Assembly (NCBI GenBank): GCA_017987895.1
Contig: JAGNSU010000016.1
Coordinates: 1 to 48,252, forward strand
Origin: Flavobacteriales bacterium
GTDB lineage: Bacteria > Bacteroidota > Bacteroidia > Flavobacteriales_F > PHOS-HE28
DNA length: 48,252 nt
Direction of reading: 5' to 3'
Shown: piece after piece, positions 8,375-16,629 of the stretch
Layout of the letters: every line of letters begins with the position of its first letter
Position numbering within the stretch: position 1 is the first letter of the stretch
Translations under genes and position numbers: made by a program
Notes under the pieces: generated by a model
The model's database searches: none
What the model was told of the DNA's origin: nothing
The model's input: only the letters and a program-made list of their open reading frames with translations

Positions 8375-8556
8375 CACCTCGCTTTGTTCGCAGGCTTTCG
8401 GCCGGGTTTCTTCTTCCGGCCCCGCTTCTTGGTGCGGGGCTTCTCCATCGGCATAGCCGGGAGCTTCGCGAACAGACCAATGAACTCTCCCAGGGCCGCA
8501 CCGCTCTCTGCGACCTGCTCGGGATCGATCTTTTTGCTGGAACCGCCTGCGGTCAT
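8374..8556 (-). CDS. Small basic-tailed protein, unknown function
   Basis: 60 residues if started at the ATG at 8556; the open frame extends to 8709 but would run through the terminator hairpin of the lipoprotein gene. The N-terminal half is mixed (EQVAESGAALGEFIGLFAKL), and the last 20 residues are highly basic (KPRTKKRGRKKKPGRKPANK) with GRKKKPGRKP resembling AT-hook or histone-like tails that bind nucleic acid. A TAGCTTCG element ends 5 bases before the ATG. It precedes and overlaps the membrane-protein gene. No family is recognised; nucleic-acid binding is an inference from charge. Confidence 0.5.
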   Translation of the reverse strand: MTAGGSSKKIDPEQVAESGAALGEFIGLFAKLPAMPMEKPRTKKRGRKKKPGRKPANKAR

Positions 8557-8561
8557 GATAA

Positions 8562-8569
8562 CGAAGCTA
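8562..8569 (-). promoter_or_regulatory. -7 element TAGCTTCG before the small basic-protein gene
   Basis: Matches TAnnTTCG and ends 5 bases upstream of the ATG at 8556, again implying a leaderless transcript. Confidence 0.4.
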
Positions 8570-8606
8570 CGACGATGATCTAGGAGTGGAATGGCCTCTG
8601 AAAGAA

Positions 8607-8631
8607 GAAGACCCTCCAGGGGAGGGTCTTC
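8607..8631 (-). terminator. Terminator hairpin of the lipoprotein gene
   Basis: Perfect 11-bp stem GAAGACCCTCC / GGAGGGTCTTC with loop AGG, 23 bases past the lipoprotein stop on the minus strand, followed there by TTCTTTC. Confidence 0.75.
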
Positions 8632-8654
8632 CAAAGATCGGAGCGTGACGCGCC

Positions 8655-9452
8655 TCAGCCGAAATAGTAAGTCGTACCGTTCACGGTAACGGATACCGAG
8701 CCATCGCAAGATCCCGTGCCGAAGTCCACGTAGCGCGTGGGCAGGTCCTGTGGGGTGATCTCCAGCTTACCGCTCACGATGTACCAGCAGCCGATCTCCA
8801 CGCGCAGTGCTTGTGTAATGGTCAGTGTGTATGCGAGACCGTGCCGGTTCACCCCGTTACCGGTCCCGGTGATCAAATACACGTCGTCCCAAGGGGTCAT
8901 CGTCTCTTCGCCCTGCAACCAGGTGCGCACGCGCTGTGCCTGATGCGTGCTGGTCCAGGCGTTGTTCGGTGCCGTAACGGTACCGTTCACGGTGATGCCG
9001 AAGTGCATGTGCCCGTCGCCGTCGAGGCCCAAGTTGGTCACTGTCTTCAGGCCTTGGATGTGGTAGTCGTTCACGTAGTAGTTCTGCGGCGTAAGTGTGA
9101 TCACGGTTCCTTCGGCGCGGTAGGGTCCGGTGAAGGTGACCAGAATGGAACCACGCCGCTGGCGGCCGTCGTTACCGGTGCAGTTCACCGGGCCGAAGTC
9201 GATGAGCATGGTGTGGGGCATCACGTTGGTGTCGATCACCACGGTATCGACGCAACCATCCATCATGCCGCGCAATCCACCGTCCGCTGCGGCGTCATCG
9301 GCCTGTTTCAGCACATCGTTGAACATGCCTTCCGCCAGGCTGTTGTCCATGGCGGCGGTGTAGTCGTTGTTCAGCGGGGTCTTGTCCTCCCGTCGGCAAC
9401 CGGCGAAGGCCAGGGCCGCGAGCGCGATAACGATCACATGGTTCTGTTGCAT
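8655..9452 (-). CDS. Lipoprotein of unknown function
   Basis: 265 residues. The N-terminus MQQNHVIVIALAALAFAGC is a lipoprotein signal with Cys19 in the lipobox AFAGC. Acidic and Asn-rich segments follow. The body is predicted beta-rich, with repeated strands such as GSILVTFTGPYR, GTVITLTPQNYYVN and HMHFGITVNGTVT. It ends in VSVTVNGTTYYFG. I do not recognise a named family, though similar lipoproteins occur in Bacteroidetes. It is probably anchored to the outer membrane. It follows folA on the same strand with a 56-base gap and may be read with thyA-folA or from a weak TACTGTCC element at 9477-9484. Confidence 0.75.
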   Translation of the reverse strand: MQQNHVIVIALAALAFAGCRREDKTPLNNDYTAAMDNSLAEGMFNDVLKQADDAAADGGLRGMMDGCVDTVVIDTNVMPHTMLIDFGPVNCTGNDGRQRRGSILVTFTGPYRAEGTVITLTPQNYYVNDYHIQGLKTVTNLGLDGDGHMHFGITVNGTVTAPNNAWTSTHQAQRVRTWLQGEETMTPWDDVYLITGTGNGVNRHGLAYTLTITQALRVEIGCWYIVSGKLEITPQDLPTRYVDFGTGSCDGSVSVTVNGTTYYFG

Positions 9453-9508
9453 GGTGGCGAGCTTGGTTCGGGTCTAGGACAGTACAACGGGATCCGGGTT
9501 CGATCCGT

Positions 9509-10024
9509 TCACTGGGGTCCGGGTATTTTCTCCGATCGGAGGAAGGTGAACGCATACGCATGGCGCTCATCAGCAGGGTGTTCCTCGCGCCATACCTCGC
9601 GCCAAGCCGCTCCCAGCAATGGGAAGCTGGTATCTCCCGGGATCTCGGCATGTACACGGGTGAGGTAGACGCGGTCGACCAGACCTTTGGAGAAGGCATC
9701 GCGGTAGATCTGCCCACCACCGATCAGGAAAGGTTCCTCGTCCCCAGCCTTTCGTGCGATCGCCAATGCCTCCTCCAAGGAAGTGGTTACCAGGGCTCCC
9801 GGGGCGTCGTAGTGCGCCGAGCGCGTCACCACGACATTGGTCCGGCCTTTCAGCGGCCGGTATTTGAGGGGAATGCTCTCCCAGTTCTTCCGGCCGGTGA
9901 TCACATGGTGCCCCATCGTGGTCCGCTGGAAGAATCTCATGTCGTCGGGCAAGTGCCAGGGCAGGTCGCCATCGCGCCCGATCACCTGGTTCTCGCTCAC
10001 GGCGGCGATGGCGCTGACGATCAT
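9509..10024 (-). CDS. folA: Dihydrofolate reductase
   Basis: 171 residues, the normal size. It reduces dihydrofolate to tetrahydrofolate with NADPH (EC 1.5.1.3), renewing the cofactor that thymidylate synthase oxidises. The DHFR signature is plain: the N-terminal strand [28 protein letters not shown] with Trp and the catalytic Asp, [16 protein letters not shown] for NADPH binding, and [12 protein letters not shown] near the C-terminal third. Its ATG overlaps the thyA stop (ATGA, 10021-10024), so the two enzymes of the dTMP cycle are translationally coupled. Nothing is unusual. Confidence 0.96.
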   Translation of the reverse strand: MIVSAIAAVSENQVIGRDGDLPWHLPDDMRFFQRTTMGHHVITGRKNWESIPLKYRPLKGRTNVVVTRSAHYDAPGALVTTSLEEALAIARKAGDEEPFLIGGGQIYRDAFSKGLVDRVYLTRVHAEIPGDTSFPLLGAAWREVWREEHPADERHAYAFTFLRSEKIPGPQ

Positions 10025-10815
10025 ACCGAGACAGCCGCCTTGATGTGCGGATGTGGATCGTAGTCCTTCAAGGTGAAATGCTCGAAGCGGAACGCGAAGA
10101 GGTCGGTGACCGAAGCATCGATCTCCAGCGTAGGCAGTTTCCTGGGTTCGCGGGTCAACTGCAATTTCGCCTGCTCCAAATGATCGTTGTAGAGGTGTAC
10201 ATCCCCAAAGGTGTGTACGAACTCGCCGGGCTTCAGGCCGCAGACCTGTGCCATCATCAGCGTGAGCAGTGCATAGCTGGCGATGTTGAACGGCACACCG
10301 AGGAAGGTGTCCGCACTACGTTGATAGAGTTGACAGCTGAGTTTCCCATCCGCCACATAGAACTGGAACATGGTGTGACAAGGCGGCAGGGCCATGCGGT
10401 CTACATCAGCAGGGTTCCAGGCGGTCACGATCAGGCGGCGGCTGTCGGGGTTGCGCTTTATCATGTCCACCACATTGGCGATCTGGTCGATCGTGCGGCC
10501 ATCGGGCGTGTGCCAGCTGCGCCACTGGTAGCCATAGACCGGCCCAAGGTTGCCTTCAGCGTCCGCCCACTCGTCCCAGATCTTCACGCCATTGTCCTGT
10601 AGGTACTTGATGTTCGTATCACCCGCCAGGAACCAAAGCAGTTCGTGGATGATGCTCTTCAGGTGGAGCTTCTTCGTCGTCACCATCGGGAACCCCTCGG
10701 CGAGGTCGAAGCGCATCTGGTAACCGAAGCAGCTCAGTGTTCCCGTGCCGGTGCGGTCGGTTTTGCGCGCGCCGGTATCGAGGATGTGGTGGAGGAGGTC
10801 GTGGTACTGCTTCAT
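10021..10815 (-). CDS. thyA: Thymidylate synthase (ThyA type)
   Basis: 264 residues, the length of the E. coli enzyme. It methylates dUMP to dTMP using methylene-tetrahydrofolate (EC 2.1.1.45). Visible motifs: [11 protein letters not shown] near the N-terminus, the catalytic Cys146 in [33 protein letters not shown] for dUMP contacts, [12 protein letters not shown], and the C-terminal AAVSV. It heads a coupled pair with folA, which regenerates the folate. The weak motif GAACTTCG lies 12 bases upstream. A 67-base gap separates it from the ClC gene upstream on the same strand, so a longer operon is possible. Confidence 0.97.
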   Translation of the reverse strand: MKQYHDLLHHILDTGARKTDRTGTGTLSCFGYQMRFDLAEGFPMVTTKKLHLKSIIHELLWFLAGDTNIKYLQDNGVKIWDEWADAEGNLGPVYGYQWRSWHTPDGRTIDQIANVVDMIKRNPDSRRLIVTAWNPADVDRMALPPCHTMFQFYVADGKLSCQLYQRSADTFLGVPFNIASYALLTLMMAQVCGLKPGEFVHTFGDVHLYNDHLEQAKLQLTREPRKLPTLEIDASVTDLFAFRFEHFTLKDYDPHPHIKAAVSV

Positions 10816-10882
10816 TGGATCCGGGTGCGAAGTTCGGAAGAGATCCGGGTGTTGGGAGCGGTCCGCTGACGGTGGCAGGGCA

Positions 10883-12364
10883 CTACCCCAGGCCGAAGCC
10901 GCCGCTCCCGCCGCCCTCGGGCCCGTCCTTCCGCGCTACGCCCACGCCCATGGCGTTCAACAGGCGGATCTTCATGCGTTCGTAGTAGCTCTTCCGGTCG
11001 ATGAAGCTGCAGATGAGGTTCGCCACCATAGCGGCGTACATCAGTTGGAAGATCACGCTGTGGCGATCGGTCATCTCCAGCACCAGGATGGCGCTGGTAA
11101 AGGGCGAACGCGAAACACCGGTGAGAAAAGCGGTCATGCCAGCGAGCACCAGCACGTTGAACTCGCCCCGGCTGGGGTCGAACCACTGCGCGATCCATCC
11201 GCCCACGGCGGCGCCACTGGCCAAACTGGGCGCGAAGATGCCGCCCGCACCACCGGCGCTGAAGCTGAAGAGCGGTCCCAGGATCCGCGCCACGATGTCC
11301 CGCCAGCTGGGATCCACCTGCGCGTCGAACAAGTAGTTCTGCAGCAGATGCTTGCCACTTCCCAAAGAATAGCTGCCCACGTACTTCACCGTGCAGGCGA
11401 AGGCGAGCGCGCAGCCCACGGCGAAAAGGAGTTGGCCCGTGTTGCCCTTCAACATGCGCCGCCATTTGTCCAGTAACAGGATGGCTTTGCAAAAGAGGGC
11501 CCCGATCGCCCCGGCGGCCAGGCCGATAACGAGCACCTTGTACATGAAGGAGAAACCCACGGTCTCCAACTTCGGATATCCCAGGAAGAGGTAGGGCCCC
11601 AAGAGCCATTGGGCGGTCATACCGGCGAGGATCACGGCGGTTAGCACGGCGGTGCGGAACTGCGCGAGATGGGTCTTGGTGAGTTCCTCCACCGCGAAGA
11701 CGATACCACCGAGCGGTGTATTGAAGGCCGCGCTGAGCCCAGCAGCGCCGCCGGTCACCAACATCACTTGGCGGCTCACTTTGGGCCAGAAGGGTGGGAG
11801 CAATTTGTGCACGATGCGGTACACACTACCGGCTATCTGCAGCGTTGGTCCTTCACGTCCCACCGCGCCACCGCCCAGCACCATGGCCAGGCTGCTGGCG
11901 ATCTTCACCAGAATGATGCGCACGTTGAGGAAGCGCCAACTGCGGTCCGTCTCCTTCTCATCGGCCACTTCGATGGCCGCCATGAGTTGGGGGATCCCAC
12001 TACCTCCTGCCAGCGGTGCGAAACGGCGCACCAACCACCAACTCAACACAAAGCATATCGGCGCGCTCACGAAGATCCAATCAGGATGGAGTTGCAGCAG
12101 CCAGAGATGCATATCCTCCACCATGCTGAAGAGCTTGGCATAACCCACGGCGATCAGCGCGGTGAGCACGGCCGCCACCTGGTAGGGCAGAGTGAGGAGC
12201 GTGAGCTCCTTCATGCGGCTGTTCATCACCCCGCGGCCGATCCACGCGAAGAGCGATGTCAGCCGCTTCTGTAGCCGTTCACCGAGCCGGATGGAAGGCG
12301 CTGGGGAAGGGTCCTGACGCACGCGGCAAAGGTGCCGTGCCAACAACCGCCGTCGAAGCGCCAT
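10883..12364 (-). CDS. ClC-family chloride channel/transporter
   Basis: 493 residues, about 11-12 hydrophobic segments, no CBS domains. The ion-selectivity motifs are present: GGSGIPQ (about 120-126), GREGPT (169-174) with the gating Glu171, and GGIFAPSLA (374-382). A Glu pair lies in VFAVEELT (226-227), where the proton-path glutamate of the E. coli antiporter is found. Gating Glu plus proton Glu favours Cl-/H+ exchange over a pure channel, by analogy. The C-terminus is Gly-rich. The first about 45 residues are basic and may be over-extended; a later ATG (MNSRMKEL, residue 47) is a possible start. Confidence 0.9.
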   Translation of the reverse strand: MALRRRLLARHLCRVRQDPSPAPSIRLGERLQKRLTSLFAWIGRGVMNSRMKELTLLTLPYQVAAVLTALIAVGYAKLFSMVEDMHLWLLQLHPDWIFVSAPICFVLSWWLVRRFAPLAGGSGIPQLMAAIEVADEKETDRSWRFLNVRIILVKIASSLAMVLGGGAVGREGPTLQIAGSVYRIVHKLLPPFWPKVSRQVMLVTGGAAGLSAAFNTPLGGIVFAVEELTKTHLAQFRTAVLTAVILAGMTAQWLLGPYLFLGYPKLETVGFSFMYKVLVIGLAAGAIGALFCKAILLLDKWRRMLKGNTGQLLFAVGCALAFACTVKYVGSYSLGSGKHLLQNYLFDAQVDPSWRDIVARILGPLFSFSAGGAGGIFAPSLASGAAVGGWIAQWFDPSRGEFNVLVLAGMTAFLTGVSRSPFTSAILVLEMTDRHSVIFQLMYAAMVANLICSFIDRKSYYERMKIRLLNAMGVGVARKDGPEGGGSGGFGLG

Positions 12365-12444
12365 CGTCGGCGGCTACGAACAAACGCGCATGGACAAGGT
12401 CCGCGCATCGGTATGCCGGTTGGGAGCGAGGTATGCTTTGCTCT

Positions 12445-14070
12445 CTACTCCTGAAGCCCGAATTGCGACAGGTCGATGATGGCGTAGTTGTAGGTAGTGC
12501 CCCGATCGAACGACTTCACCAGGACATGCGTCGCGTCGCTCCCGAACACGGCGGTCATTGGGCTCGCCGCGAGATCCTTCTCCTGCTTCAGCGCGGTGCC
12601 TTCCTTGGTCACTTCACCTTGCCGGTCAAGACGCACGGCTTTCAGCACCCCAGGCTCAGGGATCGGACCCTTTCCCTCGCCCTCGCCACCGCTCGCCAGT
12701 ATTCCCACCAGTCCGCGCGGTGTATGGCCGAAGAGCAGATCGATGCCCGTGCCGTGCAGGTTGAAGCCCACCGTTTCGTACGCCTGCCCCGCCGTGGTCA
12801 AGTAAGCACGGTCCACGGTGCGTTGCCAGCGGATGGTGTCCGAGGCGTCGATGTAGCTGGCGCGGGTAGCTCCGCAGAAATGGCGGATGGCCACCGCGTC
12901 GCCCACAGGCAGTTGGAAGTCGTTCTCCAGGAAGGTCTCGATCAGCACGGTGCCGCCATCCCAGGCGGGAAGCACCGCCACCACCTCATCGGGCAGCTTG
13001 GCGCGTACACTGGCCGGTTTGTTCGGGTCGCCATCGATGGTGCCGAAGCCTGTGAGCTTCACTTTCCGGATGCTCGCGAGGCGTTGATCCACCAAAGGAG
13101 TGGTCTTCAACCTCGCGTCCAGTGGGTCGAAGGTGAGCACCTGCCCGGGGATCCCGGTAAGCGCGCCGTAACGCAGCGCGAGGGTCACGCGGCCGTCGTT
13201 GCGTTCGCAGATCCGTGCACTGCTCACGAAGTCCTTATCCACCAGCACGTTCTTCAATGTCTTGCCTTGATCGATGATGGTGCTAAGGTGGATCTCATGG
13301 CACATCTTGTCGCCCATCTTTTCCTGCCCGTCGCAGCGGAACACGTAGGACAGGATGTGTACGTTCCCATTGTCCGCCAACGAGATCTGGTGAACACGGC
13401 TGCGGTCGTCGGCGAAGGGGAATTCCAAGGTGGTGCTCCACACTTCGTTCAACTGGGCGTCCATGTAAACGCACCAGATCCGCTTGGGGTCCTTGCCTCC
13501 GTGGCTGTACATGTTCAGCAGGTAATGCTGGCCATCGGGGGAGCGCACCAGGCGTTCTTGATGGGCGCTGGTCAGGCCCAGGCTGAAGAGGATGGGATCG
13601 GGCTGTGGTCGTCGTCCTAAACTGGTGGCGGCATCCACCGTATAGGCATGGTCGAAGGAAGCGATCTTGCGGAAGCCGGTGAGCGCGAGGGCCCCGGTGG
13701 TACTGATGCTGCCCACACCGAAGTCGGTGCTTTTTTTGGTGCTGCTCACCAGTAAACAGCGCATGGTGCCGTCCTGGATGATCGGTGTCACGCCGTTCCA
13801 TTTCACGCCGTCCATAAGCACGTCCTTCAACACCACCTCCTCCGTGGGCTGCAATTGTGCGTCGAGGCGGACCACCTTGTGCGCAGGACCTTCCTCCACA
13901 TAGAGCAAAGGGCGTCCATCGGTGGGTAGGACACCATCGACCACACTGTGCTGATCGCCCAGCGTGTTTTTGAAGGTGCGGGAGAAGGGTTTGCCCTGTT
14001 CCACACCTGGCTGCTGGGCTGTGCAGAACAGGACTAGAGCGGTCGAGCTGAGAGTGGTCCAGGTGCGCAT
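12445..14070 (-). CDS. Secreted protein of unknown function, probably beta-propeller-like
   Basis: 541 residues from the ATG at 14070. This start gives a signal peptide (MRTWTTLSSTALVLFCTAQQ) and has TACATTGA 17 bases upstream; a GTG at 14136 overlapping the transporter stop is less likely because it would bury the signal. The body has many short strands separated by loops (for example FRKIASFDHAYTVD, WCVYMDAQLNEVWSTTLEF, VHILSYVFRCDG), as in propeller-like surface proteins. There is no T9SS sorting domain at the end, which reads YNYAIIDLSQFGLQE. I do not recognise a family. It lies 62 bases downstream of the nucleoside transporter gene on the same strand. Confidence 0.75.
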   Translation of the reverse strand: MRTWTTLSSTALVLFCTAQQPGVEQGKPFSRTFKNTLGDQHSVVDGVLPTDGRPLLYVEEGPAHKVVRLDAQLQPTEEVVLKDVLMDGVKWNGVTPIIQDGTMRCLLVSSTKKSTDFGVGSISTTGALALTGFRKIASFDHAYTVDAATSLGRRPQPDPILFSLGLTSAHQERLVRSPDGQHYLLNMYSHGGKDPKRIWCVYMDAQLNEVWSTTLEFPFADDRSRVHQISLADNGNVHILSYVFRCDGQEKMGDKMCHEIHLSTIIDQGKTLKNVLVDKDFVSSARICERNDGRVTLALRYGALTGIPGQVLTFDPLDARLKTTPLVDQRLASIRKVKLTGFGTIDGDPNKPASVRAKLPDEVVAVLPAWDGGTVLIETFLENDFQLPVGDAVAIRHFCGATRASYIDASDTIRWQRTVDRAYLTTAGQAYETVGFNLHGTGIDLLFGHTPRGLVGILASGGEGEGKGPIPEPGVLKAVRLDRQGEVTKEGTALKQEKDLAASPMTAVFGSDATHVLVKSFDRGTTYNYAIIDLSQFGLQE

Positions 14071-14132
14071 GGTCAAGGGTAGGACGCTCAATGTAACGGG
14101 CGGTGGCCTCATGTCGGATCTTCGTTCTACGC

Positions 14133-15395
14133 TCACATCAGCACCCCGGCGATGCTCGCGCTGAGGTAACTCGCCAGCGTTCCGCAGAACAAGGCCTTCA
14201 GCCCGAGGCGGGCCAGGTCCGACCGGCGTTCCGGTGCCAGCTCGCCGATACCTCCTATCTGCATACCCACGCTGCTGAAGTTGGCGAAACCACAGATGGC
14301 GATGCTGGCGATGAGCAGTCCTTTCTCAGTGATCACCGGCACGCTCTTGTTCGCGAGGTTCTGGAAGGCGACGAACTCATTGATCGATAACTTCTGTCCG
14401 AGCAAAGTCGCCACGCTGTTCACATCAGCACTTGGTACGCCCATGGCCCACGCCATGGGGTAGAAGAACTTGCCGAAGATCCAATTGAGGCTCAGGTGCA
14501 GGTCGGGGTTGAACAAGTGGCCGATGTGCAGCAGCGACCAATCGACGAGGGCGATCAGCGCGATGAAGCCGATGAGCATGGCGATCACGTTCATGGCGAT
14601 GCGGAACCCATCGCCCGCGCCATGGCTTATGGCGTCGACCACGTTGATGTAGGGGCTCTTCACTTCGAGCTTCACGTTGCCCATGGTCTGGCTGGGCTCG
14701 GTCTCGGGCCACACGATCTTGCTTATGACCAACGCGCCCGGTGCGGCCATCAAACTCGCGGCGATCAGCTTCGGGGCAAGGTCCAATCCGGCCTGGGCGC
14801 CCATACCGACATACACTACAAGAATGCCACCGGCGATGCAGGCAAGGCTGCCCGTCATGCTGGCGAGCAGCTCGCTCTTCGTCATGCCCGCGAGATAGGG
14901 GCGGATCATCACCTGGGCTTCCACCTGGCCGACGAAGGCGCTGGCCACGTTGCTCAAGGCTTCGGCACCGCTCACGCGCATCACGAAGTTCATGGCACGG
15001 GCGATCACCTGCACGATGCGCTGCATCAGCCCGACATGATAGAGGATGGCCACCAGCACGCACACCAGAATGATCGTCGCGGTGATGTTGAAGGCGAAAA
15101 CGAAGCCGCCGCTCGTGTAGTTGGCAATGGTGCCATCGAACTGCTGCACCGCGATGCCCCCGTATACGAACGAGGCGCCTTGCCGCGCGAACTGCTCGAT
15201 CTTCTCCATGCCATGGCCCAGGAACTGGAAGAAGCGCGTAACGGGTGGGATCTTCAGCACCAGCACGGCGATCACTGTTTGGAGCAGGATACCGCTGACC
15301 ACAAGGCGCCGATTGATGGCCCGGCGGTTGTTACTGGCCAGGAAGGCGAGACCGAGTATCAGGGCGATGCCGATCAAACCTGTGAAACGCTCCAT
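14133..15395 (-). CDS. Concentrative nucleoside transporter (CNT/NupC family)
   Basis: 420 residues. CNT proteins import nucleosides with H+ or Na+. The family core is readable: FVYGGIAVQQF, FAFNITATIILVCVLVAILYHVGLMQRIVQ, GAEALSNVASAFVGQVEAQVMIRPYLAGMTKSELLASMTGSLACIAGGILVVYVG (in part), the C-terminal SINEFVAFQNL and AICGFANFSSVGMQIGGIGELAPERRSDLARLG. These correspond to the substrate- and cation-binding re-entrant hairpins. Eight or more membrane helices are expected. A TACTTTGC element stands 19 bases before the start. It probably feeds nucleosides to the salvage enzymes found elsewhere in the window, including the two deoxynucleoside kinases. Confidence 0.93.
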   Translation of the reverse strand: MERFTGLIGIALILGLAFLASNNRRAINRRLVVSGILLQTVIAVLVLKIPPVTRFFQFLGHGMEKIEQFARQGASFVYGGIAVQQFDGTIANYTSGGFVFAFNITATIILVCVLVAILYHVGLMQRIVQVIARAMNFVMRVSGAEALSNVASAFVGQVEAQVMIRPYLAGMTKSELLASMTGSLACIAGGILVVYVGMGAQAGLDLAPKLIAASLMAAPGALVISKIVWPETEPSQTMGNVKLEVKSPYINVVDAISHGAGDGFRIAMNVIAMLIGFIALIALVDWSLLHIGHLFNPDLHLSLNWIFGKFFYPMAWAMGVPSADVNSVATLLGQKLSINEFVAFQNLANKSVPVITEKGLLIASIAICGFANFSSVGMQIGGIGELAPERRSDLARLGLKALFCGTLASYLSASIAGVLM

Positions 15396-15414
15396 GCGAT
15401 AGGGGTTGGTCCGT

Positions 15415-15422
15415 GCAAAGTA
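15415..15422 (-). promoter_or_regulatory. -7-like element TACTTTGC of the nucleoside transporter
   Basis: One base away from TACTTTCG used by sppA and folK, with the same short gap (19 bases) to the ATG at 15395. Confidence 0.4.
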
Positions 15423-15437
15423 GCGATCCGGGAGGCG

Positions 15438-16514
15438 TCAGGACTTCCCGTCCAATCGCAGCACGTTGCTCCGCACCCAGCGTGGGAGCAAGATCGCCCC
15501 GGCCAGGATGTAGGGGTAATAGCTGATCAACCGCCACAAAAGCGCCAATGTCGGCGCCAGTCCGAGCGGAATGAACATGCCCAGCAGGTCGTTGAAAAGG
15601 AATTCGGCCAAACCGCTGCCTCCTGGCGTGGGGCTCACAAGTACGAGGATGCCCATGATCACCTGCTTCCCGAAGAGCAGCAGATCGAACACCGAGCCAC
15701 CGTTGCTGAAGGCATGTACCAGGCAGTTCGCGATGCTCCACCGGGCTGTCCAGGACGCGAAGGTGGCCAGCAGCGCGGGCCACCAATAACTCCACTTGCG
15801 AAGACGAAGTCCGTTGGAGGCTGTGATCAGCTGGTCGCCTGTAGTGACCGCGGACCTGCGCCAGCGGCGTAACAACGGTGCACTGAAGATACCAACGAGC
15901 GCCCGCTTCACGAAGGTCGGGTTGATGAACAACGCATAACCCACGAAGAGTTTGTAGGCCAGTATCCCGCCGTAGACGGTCCAGAAGGCGACGTAGACGC
16001 TGCTGCCCCACATGCTGGTGCCCACCCCGATGCCGCTGAACAGCGCCTCCTGCCCCACGAGCAGCACGATCAACGGCGCCATCACGGCCAGGAAAATGCC
16101 ATCGAGGAAACTGGTGAAGGTGATCACCGTAATGCTCCGACCCGCATCGATACCCTCGCGGTTGAGGATGAAGATGGCGAAGAGGAAACCACCACCGATC
16201 AGGCCCGGGGCGAGCGCGGAGCTGAACTCCCAGAGCATCACCACCACGAAACTCCGCCACCAGGTCAGATCGCGGTCCGTGAGGTGGCGGATGCGGATCA
16301 TGTACGCATAGTCGCGCACCACCACGGAAAGAAGGGCGAGCCCGATCCACCACGTGCTGGCCCAGGTCCATTCCACGCGGTCCAAGGCGCTCAGATCGCT
16401 CCCGCGAAGGATCAGGACCAGGGTGATACCCAGGCCGATGATCACCGGGAGGAGCACCTTGCCCGCGCTGAAGGAGCGCAGGATCTGGTTGTCATCGAAG
16501 CGCATGTGTCCCAT
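15438..16514 (-). CDS. YbhN/LPG-synthase-type integral membrane protein (UPF0104)
   Basis: 358 residues from the ATG at 16514 (a second ATG at 16505 is nearly as good). Six to eight hydrophobic helices carry the pattern of the lysylphosphatidylglycerol synthase membrane domain: WWRSFVVVMLWEFSSALAPGLIGGGFLFAIFIL-like segment, ITVITFTSFLDGIFL, and SPTPGGSGLAEFLF near the C-terminus, a family hallmark. No soluble aminoacyl-transferase domain follows, so lipid lysinylation is not implied; such stand-alone proteins may act in lipid transport or flipping. The start codon directly abuts a perfect 7-bp hairpin (16515-16530), and TATGTTAG lies 22 bases upstream. It is 42 bases upstream of the nucleoside transporter gene on the same strand. 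Confidence 0.82.
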   Translation of the reverse strand: MGHMRFDDNQILRSFSAGKVLLPVIIGLGITLVLILRGSDLSALDRVEWTWASTWWIGLALLSVVVRDYAYMIRIRHLTDRDLTWWRSFVVVMLWEFSSALAPGLIGGGFLFAIFILNREGIDAGRSITVITFTSFLDGIFLAVMAPLIVLLVGQEALFSGIGVGTSMWGSSVYVAFWTVYGGILAYKLFVGYALFINPTFVKRALVGIFSAPLLRRWRRSAVTTGDQLITASNGLRLRKWSYWWPALLATFASWTARWSIANCLVHAFSNGGSVFDLLLFGKQVIMGILVLVSPTPGGSGLAEFLFNDLLGMFIPLGLAPTLALLWRLISYYPYILAGAILLPRWVRSNVLRLDGKS

Positions 16515-16530
16515 CCCCGACAAGTCGGGG
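16515..16530 (-). promoter_or_regulatory. Perfect hairpin in the leader, touching the start codon
   Basis: CCCCGAC TT GTCGGGG on the minus strand, ending at the base before the ATG at 16514. It would occlude the ribosome-binding region, or it may be a REP-like palindrome. Confidence 0.55.
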
Positions 16531-16536
16531 GCGGCG

Positions 16537-16544
16537 CTAACATA
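16537..16544 (-). promoter_or_regulatory. -7-like element TATGTTAG of the YbhN-like gene
   Basis: Seven of eight positions match TAnnTTTG, with a 22-base gap to the ATG at 16514. Confidence 0.35.
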
Positions 16545-16629
16545 GGTCGAAGCGGACCGGGTTGATGCCATGCACCACGTTGTGGGTATGGTGGCAAAAC
16601 CGCATCTTGGCCGGGCAACCGAACCGCTC

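Noticed and set aside
12256..13620. Plus-strand open frame of 454 codons
   Set aside because: Antisense of the secreted protein at 12445-14070, which has a signal peptide and promoter-like element.
14496..15872. Long plus-strand open frame (458 codons), His/Gln-rich
   Set aside because: Antisense of the nucleoside transporter and YbhN-like genes. The His and Gln runs come from hydrophobic codons read backwards.
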